From Patella vulgata (lineage: Eukaryota > Mollusca > Gastropoda > Patellidae): DNA of 64,000 bases. Below are positions 47,288 to 61,400 of this stretch, one piece after another. Within the stretch, counting starts at the first letter, position 1; every line of letters starts with the position of its first letter. The notes beneath the pieces are model-generated. The model ran no database searches and was not told where the DNA came from. It saw only the letters and a program-made list of their open reading frames with translations. The position numbers were made by a program, and so were the translations under genes. The stretch lies in contig NC_065884.2 of NCBI RefSeq assembly GCF_932274485.2, positions 23,111,622 to 23,175,621 of the forward strand, given 5' to 3'.

Positions 47288-48404
47288 CAAGCTTGTGGAC
47301 CCTCTAGAGGTCACAATTTTGATCCGATTTTTATGAAACTTGAAATGCATGTTTATAACCCATAGATCCTGGTTCCTGTCGATATTTGCGCTTATGGCAA
47401 AGATCACTAATGGTTTCCCCATTGACTTTATAGTTAATTCTCGTCTCTTAGGCTGGCTCTAACTTTTTCCCAAATTTTCGTTGAGTAGAATGCTTTCTAC
47501 CACAGATGGTGCAACCTCTTGCCCAAAAGCACGTACAAGGTTCTTCATGAAAAACTTAAGATACACAAGCTGGAAGTAGAGACAATTAAACATGCAATTT
47601 TCGGCCCTTCATTTCAACCTAACCAACCTCTCAACTCTTGTTCCGCCTCAAAATCATGAATATTCACCAAAACCTGGCAGAAAATTTAGTTTCAAACCCT
47701 TTTCTTCGATTCTACACCTCCCAACTCTTGTATCCTTCCGCCCCAAAATCATGAATATTCACCAAAACCTGGCAGAAAATGTATTTTCAAACCCTTTTCT
47801 TCGATTCTACACCTCTCAACTTTTGTATCCTTTCGCCTCAAAATCATGAATATACACCAAAACCTGGCAGAAAATTTATTTTCAAACTCTTTTCTTCGAT
47901 TCTACACAAAATTCGCCATGCAAAACGGGTAAAAAGGAAAAGGGAGAGAAAGACTAAAAATAGTCCTGAATTATGGCCCCCTGCTTGTTCAAAAAATCAC
48001 ATTTTTAGCTTGCTGATTCTCTAGAGGTAACAATTTTTTTTTTTCCGATTTTAAAAACCGTTTAAATATATCACCATTCCACCATAATGAAGGTTGAATT
48101 AGAAAATTGAAATAAAACTGCCAAACAAAATGGCCGCTCTTTGTACGCAAATTGTGTAAAAGTATGCTTAATACAACGGTTGTGGACCCTCTAGAGGTCA
48201 CAATTTTTTATCTGATTTTAATGAAACTTAAAACATATCTTTATATCCCAAAGATCTCAGTCCCTTTTGATATTTGCGGATTTCAGACCATAACTTTCTG
48301 GATTATTGCCCTTGATTGTACAGAAAATCGCTTTTGTTTTTAGCTTGTTCTCTATCCATCTCTTGCAAAATGTGGGCGTATCCTGTCTGGCAGCCGCTGG
48401 TTTC
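47288..48404 (+). repeat. 'tacgcccacatttt' repeat element with an internal ~95-bp tandem array
   Basis: Begins in GACCCTCTAGAGGTCACAAT units and ends TGCAAAATGTGGGCGTATCC, the terminal inverted repeat. Inside, 47625-47910 has three units of about 95 bp (AAAATCATGAATATTCACCA, AAACCTGGCAGAAAAT, TCTTCGATTCTACAC). The array is open in one frame (47592-47849), but this is a by-product of repetition; I do not call a gene. Confidence 0.65.
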
Positions 48405-51400
48405 TGACCTAAAACAATGACATTCTAATTTTATTTTTCATTTTATTTCCCTCAAAATCAACAAATTATATACATATGTTGTGTAGTAAAGTAAAGGGTA
48501 TATATATAAAGTTTTATTTAAAGGTAAAAATAATTTATATTTATAGTATATAGATACAGTATATTATATCACAAAGTATTACAACAGAGACATATGAATA
48601 CAAGGATGAATCTTAGTTAAAAAAAAAAGGTAAATCAGCACTAATGAAGATAAATTGGAGCTAATTTACAATGTGACAATTCTAAGAAATACCCAATGTC
48701 TCTTGACAGAATGTGATATGAGAAGGCATTTGTCTAAGATCTTAAATTCAACATAGTGAATTCTATTTATTTGTCTCTCCAGAATGTGATATGAGAAGAC
48801 ATTTGCTAAAGATAGTGAATTCTATTTATTTGGCTAGATTCTAGAACTTGTCCACCCCTCCCCGTGTGACTATATCACTAAGGGTTAGAGCTCGGATTTA
48901 AGGTATTAAAACCAGCTACAGATTCTGGAATCACATCATTTATTTACTGGTTTATACATTTATGATATGGATGCAGTCAACCTACTTTTCAGGTTAAAGA
49001 AAAGAATTTTATTATTGCATATAATACCTTCAGTAGGTTTTAAGACTTTTAATGTAGTCTGTGTGATGCTGTAAGTCTGGGGGATACTCTAGATAAAACT
49101 GGGTTAGGTCAATTAGGCCATTAAGCTTATTTACATCTGATAAAATATGCATATTTGTGTACATGTAAACAAAATATGATTAAATACAAACAAACAGAAC
49201 CTGACAAAATAAATAACAAACATACTATAATTATGCGTACATTAAACCTTCTACACTAAATGTGTATAATACACTAATACTACCATTATATCAAATATTC
49301 CACAGTCAATAACTGGTTCTAACTTTAAATGTCTTAATTTAACAACCATTTGATGATTCCACATCATGAAAAAAGTTTCTAGTAAAAAGTCTGCAATATG
49401 GTTTAAAAATAAAAATCAAACTAAATTATTTCTGTAAAAATTGACATATCAAAATAAAAGAGATTATTTAAACTATGTGTGTACCCCACAAAAGTTTCCT
49501 CTTGTGAATATGGGGATTTTTCATTAGAATTTTCATGTTTGTACTCATTTTACTAAGCCATAACTTTGTGTATGATTGTTCTATTTATATAAACCTTATT
49601 TTAAACATACATTATGTAAGACCTAAATCTGCCTATTGCAGGTTATCTTAATTATTAATTAGACATTAATTAACTTATCAAGACCATAATCAACTCCTGA
49701 TAATCGCTAGCCTGTGATATTTGCTGGATTAGGATCTGATCTACTGCCCAACGCTCATTCTTTAGGCCTGAAATGTTATCTAAATTATTAATTAGACATT
49801 AATTAACTTATCAAGACCATAATCAACTCCCGATGTCATCGCTAGCCTGTGATATTTGCTGGATTAGGATCCAATCTGCTGCCCACCGCTCACTCATGAT
49901 TAAATCAAAAAATGGATAATCGAGACTGTTTTTTTTATCTAACCGACTTTAGTAATGATGATCAAGGCTAGGCACAAAACTTAATCGCTAAATTCTCGGT
50001 TCAGAGTCGATCAATTTGACTGAAATTTTCAGCAAATTTCCTTTACAATATCTAGTTTTAACTATTATAGTGAGAACAGCCAGCTCTTTATCGAATCTCC
50101 ATAATGTATTTTTAAATAATAGGAAGGGAACATACAAGAGAGATTTTAACGTCCACTTGACACAATCTAGGTCATTTCGGGACTAACATATGGTTCAATT
50201 TTATTTCAATAATTTGCTTGCTTGTAGGGGTCTTTAGCAGTGGGAGAAAACCGGAGGACCTGGAAAAAAACGAGGTTGGACGGCAACCCTACTCCTTGTC
50301 ATATACAACGGGGAATCGAAACCACGCCAGTTGACTCAATGATAGACCTTATGATGCAACGCACACACGCTAACCATTCAGCCATCCAATCCAACCCCAC
50401 CCCACACACCATAGAAATGATGGAAAATCAGTATTGTACTTAGTAGCAAACTCAAATTTAATAATCCCAGTGGATGGGACAGTAGTTTCAGATAGATCTA
50501 CAAGTTGCAGTTAAAATTGTAAAATAATTTAATCTGTGTACTAATTATATTCATTGCCCTATGGTGAGTTGAAAATACTATCATGGTGCTCTCCCAATAT
50601 TATAAGACTTGATAAACCCCATATTATATATTGTTTAATTTACATATATTACATGCTAAAGCCCCTCACACCAATAATAACCTATTTTATTTTATATGAC
50701 ATTATTTAAATAAAAGATGAAATCATTGAACTCTTAGTTATATGAATATAAACTCTATTCTTCCATATAAGTACAGAGAAATAAAGATAAAATAAATAAG
50801 TGATATGAGATCCATACAAATTCCATATTTTACAAAATTTAGATTTATATCATATAGTTTCATACATACAGCCCATACAGGTATTACAAACAAAATATAT
50901 TTGTTACCAAACACTTTACTATAACATCTTTTAAGTTTTTAAGTTACCTAAAGAAGTCTAGTTTTTCTTTTTAGATAATTGACACATTTTAACAACATAA
51001 GTAGTAAATTTTTAAGAGGATGCATAAGCATGCTCTTTAATAATAAACTCATTTAATTTATTGTTAGCTTATGAGGTTATGATTTGATTTTTCATGGCCA
51101 ATACATATATCATGCTTTCAGATAAAAATTAGTAAAGAGGGTCGAAAAGATGACCGAATTATGCTCTAGGGGACATCTTTAACAATCAAGCCAGAATACT
51201 ACAAACATAATCATGTCCACTTTTGTATGAGGTAAAGGTGCTTAATTAACTAAACTAAATTTTCCACAACACAGTCCTTTACAAAACTCTTGTCTAGATG
51301 TGTTTTTGCATAAATTTTATAGAAAAAAAAAGTTCAAATAAAATTAAATAATAAACTCTAATTTGATTTTACTAGAAATTGTGACAGAAGTATTTATAAT

Positions 51401-52498
51401 TATCACATTGACCTCAACAAAAATAATTGTGTAGATGTAACAATAAAGGCAGATTACATAAATTTCATAAGGCAGATTAAATGAACATTCGTGTAATTCT
51501 ACTACTGTTGACAGCTTTCATTCTTTTCAGAAAAAATTTAGTAGCCAAAAAATTATTTACAAATAAAAAGAGCACAGTGTGATACAACCTTACATATTCA
51601 TAACTTGATTTACCTATTTAAAAATATTACCTGTATTTTCCTAATTATGCTCAAACTAATCAACATACTACCTGTATGTACAACAAATTATTATAAAAGA
51701 TCCAATTTTTGAAAAATTACAGTAGTTCAATTTATGTTATATCATAAAGTATAGATAATTTCATATACTCTTTTAAACTAATAGCAATAAAATTCAACAT
51801 CTTTTTTACATGGGATTCAAACTTATATTTTTGACAGGTAAAATTTTTGTCATCTGATAGGATTAAATGACAATTATAAGGACAAATATTTGTTTATACT
51901 TGTATACATTTATTTATTTAAATCATTCTCTCAACATATATTAAAGGTATCCGATTGGAAACATATAAGCTGTAATAAGGTAACAATAAAATACTGTCCG
52001 TATATAAACAGGTTTTTAAAAAAAAAAAAAAATAGATGACTCTAGAAAACATTGCACATACAAAAGACCAATAATAGCAATTTTTAAATAAATATTTTGA
52101 CATATTTCTAAAATGAGGAATGTTACTTTGTGTGATTTTTATAAAATAGCAGGAACAATGCAATAGCGATCGATATCTTTGTTAGCATTAATATTCATGC
52201 GATTAATAATTAGACTAGTAAAGTTTGCATAATTATAACAAAGCAATAATGCTAGATACAATGAAATAAATGATACAGCAACTTTTATGATGGCTGATTA
52301 AATAATAAATGGAGTCCATAATTGTTTTATCTTGGCAAACATTAACAAAGGGAATCGAAACTTAGATTCCCATCATACCCAATACTTTACTGCCACTTGT
52401 CTAAATTTCTAAATGTAAATATTCCCGTTTTTAAGAATCTGGGAATACATGAAACTTCCCCTACAAATAAACATTTAATCCCATATTTCCCCATGAAA
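48405..52498 (-). other. AT-rich stretch, possible 3' UTR and intergenic DNA
   Basis: No ORF with coding character. It lies directly 3' of the stop codon of the coiled-coil gene, so part may be its 3' UTR; I could not choose a poly(A) site among many AATAAA-like motifs. 49642-49900 holds a tandem duplication of about 130-150 bp (ATTAATTAGACATTAATTAA, GTGATATTTGCTGGATTAGG). A SINE family 1 copy is at 50140-50395 on the minus strand. Confidence 0.5.
50140..50395 (-). mobile_element. SINE family 1
   Basis: Plus-strand view: CATTTCGGGACTAACATATG, GGAGAAAACCGGAGGACCTG, then CGCTAACCATTCAGCCATCC at the tRNA-head end. Confidence 0.75.
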
Positions 52499-55400
52499 TT
52501 ATTCCTCTTGTGCACCTTCTGTTGATATGGAAGCCGTCTCTGTTGTTAAGGAAGCGAATGTTGTATTAGCAACAGTTTTAACAACTTGCTGTAGTTCATG
52601 TACCTCTTTTTCTATATCACTGAAATAATAATACAGTAAGGTTAAAGTAGCTAAGTCTCTAACTCAATATCGTCCAAAGTCTTCGACATCGAAAACACAA
52701 ATTATTTGTCAATTTAAATCAACATTGATGTTGTGATCTTCCCGGGAAAAGAATGTCTTCCAATGTCCAATATTTAAGTGAAAATAAATATTTTACCAGT
52801 GGTACACGAATCATGTACCATAATGCATTTCAGTCCCATTTCTAACAAGGGACTCGAAGAACGAGGCTAGACATATTCCACAAGTCATGTCAAACAGTGC
52901 CGGCATTCTTATCTGGAGAGCATGTGCAATACTATGTAGCCTGGAATAACCAGACACTAGAGATCGCCATTCGGTTGAGACTTCTGGCGTATTTTGCTGA
53001 ATATAACTGATTTGAAATTAGTGTCAATTTCTAGGTCCCAAATATTAGCAATTTAGCTTCTTTAAGATAGTCAGTCTTCTGCTGTTGTGTAACAAAGTAC
53101 TCTATAACTTTTATCAAATTGAACTTGTTGACCTCCAGCTGTTTTGATAATATATATAATATTTACCTTTCAACTCTGTATGCACTTTTCTTAAGTCATG
53201 ATTGTGTTGTAATTAAACATGTAATTAATTCAATAAGTCATTTACGGGCTGCACATGATCTGTATACATTCATATTACGTACAAACCGGCGTATGGACTC
53301 AGCCGCTGCCTTGGCAGAGAGGCAGAATTGTGGATTTGATATAGTTATATGTGTTCCTGTTGCAGTCTAGTTCCCGATGTAGTCTAGTTCCTGTATAGTC
53401 TAGTTTTTGGAGTATTGATGTAGTTGTGCTATATTCTGTTCCGATGTAAATAAACCATATATTTACGAAACTGATTTCTGTTACCACTAAGATAGTGTTA
53501 CAGTTGTTATGCACCCAGAAATCAACCTGGGTGACGGCCAAATTAGTTGTTTATTCACACTTGGTAGGTATGATACAGTCAGTTGTTAACATATTTTTGG
53601 AAATGAAATGAGAAGAGAGAAATGGTGTTTAACGTCCACTCGACACAAACTAGGTCATTTCGGGACTAACATATGGTTCAATTTTATTTCAATATTTGCT
53701 TGCATGTAGGGGTCTTTAGCAGTAGGAGCAAACCGGAGGACCCAGAGAAAACCCCTGAGGTTGGACAGGCGACCCTACTCCTTGTCACATACAACCAGGG
53801 AATCGAAACCACGCCAGTTGACTCATGATACAGTGTGCACACGCTAACCATTCGGCCATCCCCCCTCCCCCGGAAATGAAATGAAATGGGGTTCAACATC
53901 CTACTCTTCTGCATGAAATAAATAAGCTAATGGAAGATCGGCATATGCCATAAAGTGTGTTATGAGTCCAAAATTATGACTGGTTAATAGGCCGATCAAC
54001 AACCAGTACATAACGACGTAACAAAATCAGTTAGGATTAACCAGAGCTCTAAAAATATTACCGTAAAGTGTCTGGTGACAAACGCACCTACATTAGGTCA
54101 GAACGTGTGAAATGTACTACGCTCTATGAACTAGTACATAACAGAATATTGCAGAGAATCTAATTATGTGATAAATAAGGCTATCCAAAATAGCTCCAAT
54201 GTAAACATTTGGTAATCACCGTGCACGTGGAATCTCTTGGACACACAGCAGATCAAAGAGAAGGGTTGTCATGTTATGTATTGTGTTTAAAAAAAACTGG
54301 ACAGAAATACGACATGTACTATTTTGATAAAATAAAAAAATTATAGAATTTCTTCACAAAAATGGATAAATATCAAATAATTATTGGTACATGTTTATAG
54401 AATTTATATCGGAGATTTGTGTCAAAGAATTTTCGTTCAAATAGCAAGTTTAAGCGACGGACAAATTACCTATGCGAGTATCATCGTTCCTTCCCAATGC
54501 ATCCAAGGGTAAATTTTTACGTGAAATCAGCACTTAAAAACACTAGAATTCTATTTTAAAGAGGTCACCCTGGTTAAGTCATGTAAATTCCCTACATTTT
54601 ACTCAGGAGAGATTGGATAGGACGATGAGAATGGACACACTCTTGTCAAAAGACTCAAGTCGTCAGTCTCAATATAGTCTCGGTCACCCAGAACCTCCTA
54701 GTCTTCAACGTATGGTGGGTCTGGGACTGTTGTCAATATTTGATGAAAAGCTCCATTGCCCATGCGTAACCGTGAGTTTGGTTTTTAATGTAGTCAATTA
54801 TCAAGTTTCTTTGGCGAAGTCAAGTAAGAGTTGCACCATTTTCGCAATAAATCCCATAATTCTTGCATTAATGTAACAAACATGAATCATGGTGACGAAT
54901 TAGGATTAATTTAAAAAACTTAGGTATGGTCCATGAAGAGAGAAATTTTACAATAAAAAAAATTATGGATATTGAACTGGCAATGCAACCAAATGAGTTT
55001 TCTGAAATGGCATTCTTATATTAATTCCATGGGCGTCAAAATCTTGTTTTAGGACTACTTACCTCGCTTAGATTTTGTTTATGATATGTAAAAGACCGGA
55101 TAATCTAGCCAATGACCTATTATTCTCAAATGTTGACAACACATCCAGACTAATATTCGTAGAATATTTTTCTGGATGATATAGATTAATCTCAATACAG
55201 CAATGGCTAGAGAGGGATTTCTAGGGCAATTACTTCAGGAATATGAAATCCCTTGTGAAAGAAATGAAATGAAATGAAATGGGCTTTAACGTACTACTGT
55301 TCTGCACCTAAACTGGGCTAATGAAGACGGGCATACGCCATACTCTTATATCGAATTCCAACTGCCAAGGGATCTTTTACGTGCACGCCAATATGTACAC

Positions 55401-58400
55401 GGGACCTCGGTTTTTCGTCCCATCCAAACGACTAAACAGCTGTCCTTGTCAGGCCCTCGTCCTGCATCACTGACAAGGGGAAAGAAATAATTAGCGATAA
55501 GTCTGGAACCAGCAGCGCATTAGAAATTTTTGGATTATTCTGTTTACATGCTTTATAAATGTTGATATATTATTATTATTATAACTGTCTACTAACCTGG
55601 CTGTTTGATTAGAACTATGTATATTAGTTGTATGTACTTCCATTGACATCTGTAAACCATTGATCTGAGATTTTAATGATATTAAACATGACTGAAGATT
55701 GTCTAATGGCCTGAAATAAAAATATAAAGGTACATACATAACAAGAGAAAAAAGATAAAGGTACATGTATAACAACAGAAAATGATAAAGGACAAGAGAA
55801 AATGATCAAGGCATAACAAGAGAAAAAGGAAATAGTAATACATCCGACCTCTGAATACTCCGGAACTGTGTGAAATCCAACATCATTTTCATGTCCCGAT
55901 TTATTTCCTTATTATTTCAGCCAAAAAATCTTTGAGTAATCTGTACTCTAAATATTCTGAATTACGACATCAATCAGCCGTCCCGTCACATGATTTCCAT
56001 TGAATCAACACTGTATAATCAGGCCTTCAATCGGCGGGTGTGAAGCCACAAAAGATTAACAAGAATTACCAATCAATTATCGGTGAGATTAAAACTCGCT
56101 CGCGTAGGTCTTTGTTGATTACTTTGATAATTTTATAATCTTTTGTAAGACAGTTGTGACAAATACTAAAGAATACCCACGAATTTTCCCACGAATTATT
56201 CAGTCATAGAAATATTCCTAGCACCTGTTGGAAATATTCGTTGCGCATGCAGATTGAACCTGAATATCTAAGTTTGTTCACCCTATGGATCTATCCGAAC
56301 CGTGTGACGACGACCTGGAGATAGAACGACAGATTATCAATGAACACGCGACACCAAAGAGAGAAATGAGGTTTAACCTCCACTCGACACAAACTAAGTC
56401 ATTTCGGGACTAACATATGGTTTAATTTTATTTCAATAATTCGCTTGTGCAGGGGTCTTTAGCAGTTGGAGGAAACCGGAGGACCCGGAGAAAACCCACG
56501 AGGTTGGAAGGCGACCCTACTCCTTGTCACGTACCTGGGGATTCGAAGCTACATTATAATAATACTTCCGGTTTTCGAAATTACAATAATACTTCCGGTT
56601 TTGAGACAACTGAACTGAGTATTCCAACACTCTGTGTAATCCGACATATTGTAACGATCCCTTACAGTGTTTTATCAAATAAACTAGTTACTGTTTTGTA
56701 AGAATCAAAATTCACTCTTAATTGCATTAATTGCATAACCCATGTTTTTCATTGATTTTCAGCTACCTCGTTTATTCACAGTACCAGACTGTTTTACGGT
56801 ATGGAAAGGGAATTAGGTTAAATATCATCAGCAATATGTACCTACGATTATTCTGATTCAAAATGAACACAAGTCAATTTTATCAGGACTTTATTTAAAG
56901 ATGATAACACTTACCTGCTTTCTAACGTCCGTATTGCTGTCTGTTCTAGTAATGTTTCTATAGCATCAAAATCATAATTAGGTTCAGGTAATACCATAGT
57001 ATCTTCTACATTAACCTGTATTCCTTTATCTAACATTAAACCATTTTCTTTACATTCTTCTATACACTCATTGTCATCCTTTTCTTCCATACCTGAGTCA
57101 ATGCTTTTCAATTTATCTTTTTTGGAATTCAACTTTTTGGTTAACTACATTAATAGAAGACATTTTAATAAGTTTAATTCAAAATGTAAAAATAGCTTAA
57201 AACCAGGAAAGGAACATACGTAACTAATGTACGAAAATTAATTGGTGGCTAGCTTTTTTTTCGCACGTATACAGTGAATGGCCATTTTGCTCAGTAATCC
57301 CAGCCAGAATTTGGCTATTTTCTAAATTTGCGTTAAAGTTTAAAATATTTGTTTTAGAACTGAAACAAATTAACTATTAGTCAATCCCAACGCTAAAAAC
57401 ATCAACAGAATTGATTGTGTATATCCGAAATAGACACGACCGACGCACAAAATAGTGCCAAGATATGGCAGCCTCTATACAACTATTCGCAGACGCTGTC
57501 ATTGAAGAAGACGTCAATTCTATGAGTTGTAGATGTTATTTTTGTGAAAAATCATTGGAAGAAGAGAGAACATGTTGGGACTGGACGAATTATATAGTCT
57601 TTATGAGTGCAAAGGAAACAATGCTGAAGATAAATCTATTGTTTACAATGTAACGTGTTGTTGACCTCATGACCTGTTGACGTCAATGTCATGACCTGTG
57701 ATGTGTAGATCACGTGATATGGATATCATGGCTATTGACTGTGTCTGAAATACTTCTCAGCAGGTAGAGTGTCTCAGATGTTCAGAATGGGAAAGGAATG
57801 GAGTGGAGATTAAAGCGATATAGGTTATCAAATCACTACCAACAATCATAATAAGCATTCTAGCACTTAAAATAATAATACTGAAATAATAGCAAAATTA
57901 CCCTCTAGTTTTCATTTTTAGAAATTGGGTTTAATATCCACCCGATACAAACTAGGTCATTTTGGGACTAACATATGGTTTAATTTTATTTCAATAATTC
58001 GCTTGCGCATAGGGGTCTTTAGCCGTGGGAGCAAACCGGAGAACCGAGAGAAAACCCACGAGGTTGGACAGACGACCCTACTCCTTGTCACTTACATCCG
58101 GGGAATCAAAACCACGTTCATTGACTCAATGACAGACTTTATGATACAGCGCACACACGCTAACCATTCAGCCATCCCCCCCCCCACCAAGTTTTCTATA
58201 CACTCCATGTAATTGGCGAAGTTCGGAGTTAGCGTTTCAACTTGAAAATGATATATTTGCTAATTTCTCAACTCACAATAGTGAATTATATGCTTGAAAG
58301 TTAATGAGACCAGAAGTGAGTGACATTTAAATTATAGCAATACCAAGTATTAACTGACCTACCATCTAAGTAATCACTGTGGATTATCTTATTGTTTTGA

Positions 58401-61400
58401 GGGGTGTTTAATTTAACGATATACAGGATGGACCAAATAAATGTTAACCATTCTGATTGTACACTACTTTTTTTTAAATGTGAATATTTTAATAATTTTT
58501 TTCAGAAAAATGTCACAGAAGCATGAAGTTTTGATTGGAGACTATTATATACCTTGTGATACTGAACTGAAGACTTTAAGGCACTGCGTAGTTCAGTCAC
58601 CCGTGACTTTTGGTCAGTTTTCTCTTTTTTGGCACTTGAAAGTTCTTTTTGTAATTCTTCTATTTCTAACTGTTTGTCCTGTTGATTAAAAAATAAAACA
58701 TATAATCTGAAAGTTAGTATAACTAATATCAACCAATATTTAAAAAAAAATATATATGCAAAAAATATCCAACCAAGCCTCAGCCCATCTTGGCATCATC
58801 TGTTATGTAAAAATAGAAAAACGGGTAACAAATAGACAGAAAGAGCGGCCTTGATGTTGGCGTAATATGTCGTCATTTTGTTCTGGCTGTTGGTCAACTA
58901 TTGACTTGAGTACACGATTGAGGCTACTTCTTTTCTATCCACATTTTGTGGGAAACATTGACTTTCGGCTCCAGATTTATGCCCCATTTCTGATAACCTT
59001 GTGAAATTCGCAATACAGGCTACACTTATTAACAGATCTGTTAAGAATTTGTTGTGATGCAATGAAGAATAAATATACAGTATCATACTGTGATAACAAT
59101 GAAATGAAATGAAGTGGCGTTAAACGTCCTACTGTTCTGCTCCGAACACGGCTAATGAAGACGGCATACGCCATACAGTGTGCTACGAGGGAAATTTTGC
59201 CTGGACAGCGGCACTACGGCCTTCTCTTATATCGAATTCCAACTGTCAAGGGATCTTTTATGTGCACGCCAATGTGTACACGGAACCTCAGTTTTTTTTT
59301 TTCCCATCCGAACGATTAGACAGCTGTACGTTCTTGTCAGGCCCTCCGTCCTGCATCACTGACAAGGGAGAACCACGCCGGAAAATCTGGATAAACTTTC
59401 TCGGTCAATGCAGGGATCGAACACTCGACCTCCAGGCTAGCGAGCCAGCGTCTTACCCACTAAGCCACCGTGACCCCCTGTGATAATAAACAATCTTACT
59501 TTTATAGTTTGTCGTAGAAGATCAATTTCTGTTTGTTGTCTTTTTTCAACTGATTTCACCTGTTCATGTGCAAATTCTACTTCCTTATTCTTCTGACTAA
59601 TCTGCCATTCTAAACTCTGTAATAATAATAATAATGGAAAACTATAAACTGTTTATATTAAGCTTATATGACAGATTGAAATCACACCTCTTGTAGAATC
59701 CTTTACAACCTCTAAACAAATTCACTTAATATTCCATGCAAAGCATGCAGAATATTTCTAGCTCCAAAAGTCCCTTGACAAATTTTTTTCTAAACAGAAT
59801 AATCTTTAGCAACTCAATTAAATATCCGACAAACCTCCATTTGTTCATGTATTAATGGATTTCTAGCTAAATTATCTGCTAACTCTCTCTGTATGTGTTC
59901 TAATTCTAGCTGAAGACTCTTCTTCTCTGACTGAAGAGACTGGACTTCCGCTTTGTGGGCAACTGAGGAGTCTCTATTGTTATCTAGCTCTGTCTGTAAT
60001 TTCTCTACTTCCTGTTCATGAAGCTCCACCTGCTGTTTCAGTAATTCTTGTTCTCGTTTAAATTCTTCTTGGTGTTTTTTAAGTTTTTTATTTTCAGTAA
60101 TTTTCACCCCAATCTGGGAAAATAAATTTTTTTGTAAATTTAATTCAAAACCAAATTTGTATTTCTGATCAGGTAAATTGGATACATTCGCCTTGACATA
60201 AAAAAAGGGGTTATAATGCAAAAAGGCAATACACAACACTGATGTGCTGTATGTATTACATTTTATAAGTAGGTGCATGTTTGGATACTTCATGATGCTT
60301 TTTAATACTACATGTATGTAACAAAAAATCAACACACAATGTGCAACCTATTACCAATTGCCTCAATTTCTATACCCATTTCTGTTCTAAGAAACAGTGG
60401 TTCATAAAACTTAAAACTTAACAACCTTTAAAACAGTAAGGCTGAGGTTTCCCACTTCTTCGTAAGGCAGGGTACAATAAAATGAAAACAACTTCAAAAC
60501 AACCAACACTGATTAATTAGATGGTAAATTAATCAATGCTGTTTATAAAAAAAATGATGACATTATTTCACAATGATGTGTCACTTGTTTGTTAAACTCA
60601 CAAAAAGTCAATGAGGCCATCACCTAAGAAAAAAACACAAGTTTGATGGGTCACATTAAAGCTACAATTTCATATTTTTAAGTTATATTTTTAAAATTTA
60701 TTAAAATAAAGCCTTAAAATAGATGGTATCCATAAACAGTCCTACTTTGTTAAAGAATAATCCTATTAATCCTATAATTCACTATTGCCAGCTGAGAAAT
60801 TGGCAAAAATATCATTTTCAGCTTCAAATTCAAATGTTTGAACATAGCTATTCGATGGAGGTAATAGGAAAACAAGGGAGGTAATTGTGTTATTATTTCC
60901 TGTGTCAATGATTTTTAAGGGTGGGAAATAATGCCCATGATCAAATAATAGTGAATTGATAACATATTGAGCAAAAGACATAGAAATAATTATGTTTTGA
61001 CTTTCTTAGAAAATATGAAATTCTCGCTTTAATTTCAATATATACAGATTTACATCGACATTAAATTCATGTCCCTTGTCTCACAGTATTTTTGTGTAGA
61101 AATTTCATTCATTCGTCTTTAAATCAATGTGTCATTTTAAATTGATTGTAATCTACCTGTTTTCTAAGGTCTCTTTGACTGTTCTTCTCTTTTTGGAGGC
61201 TCATTTCTAGAGTTTGTACTCTTTTAAGGTAATCTTCAGTTGACATGTCTTTGTCTTTATTAGAATCTAAGAGATGAGCCTGTAATTCAACAAGACTAGA
61301 TTCTCGTCTAGCCAGTGCCTCTTCCAACTGACCAACATGTTGTTTTAAAGATGTATTGTTCTGTATTAATCCTGTAAAACAATCAATAAACTCTACCTAG

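Noticed and set aside
47592-48024. Repeat protein-like ORF (EYSPKPGRKF repeated)
   Set aside because: Product of a three-unit ~95-bp non-coding tandem array; each unit is read in a different frame.
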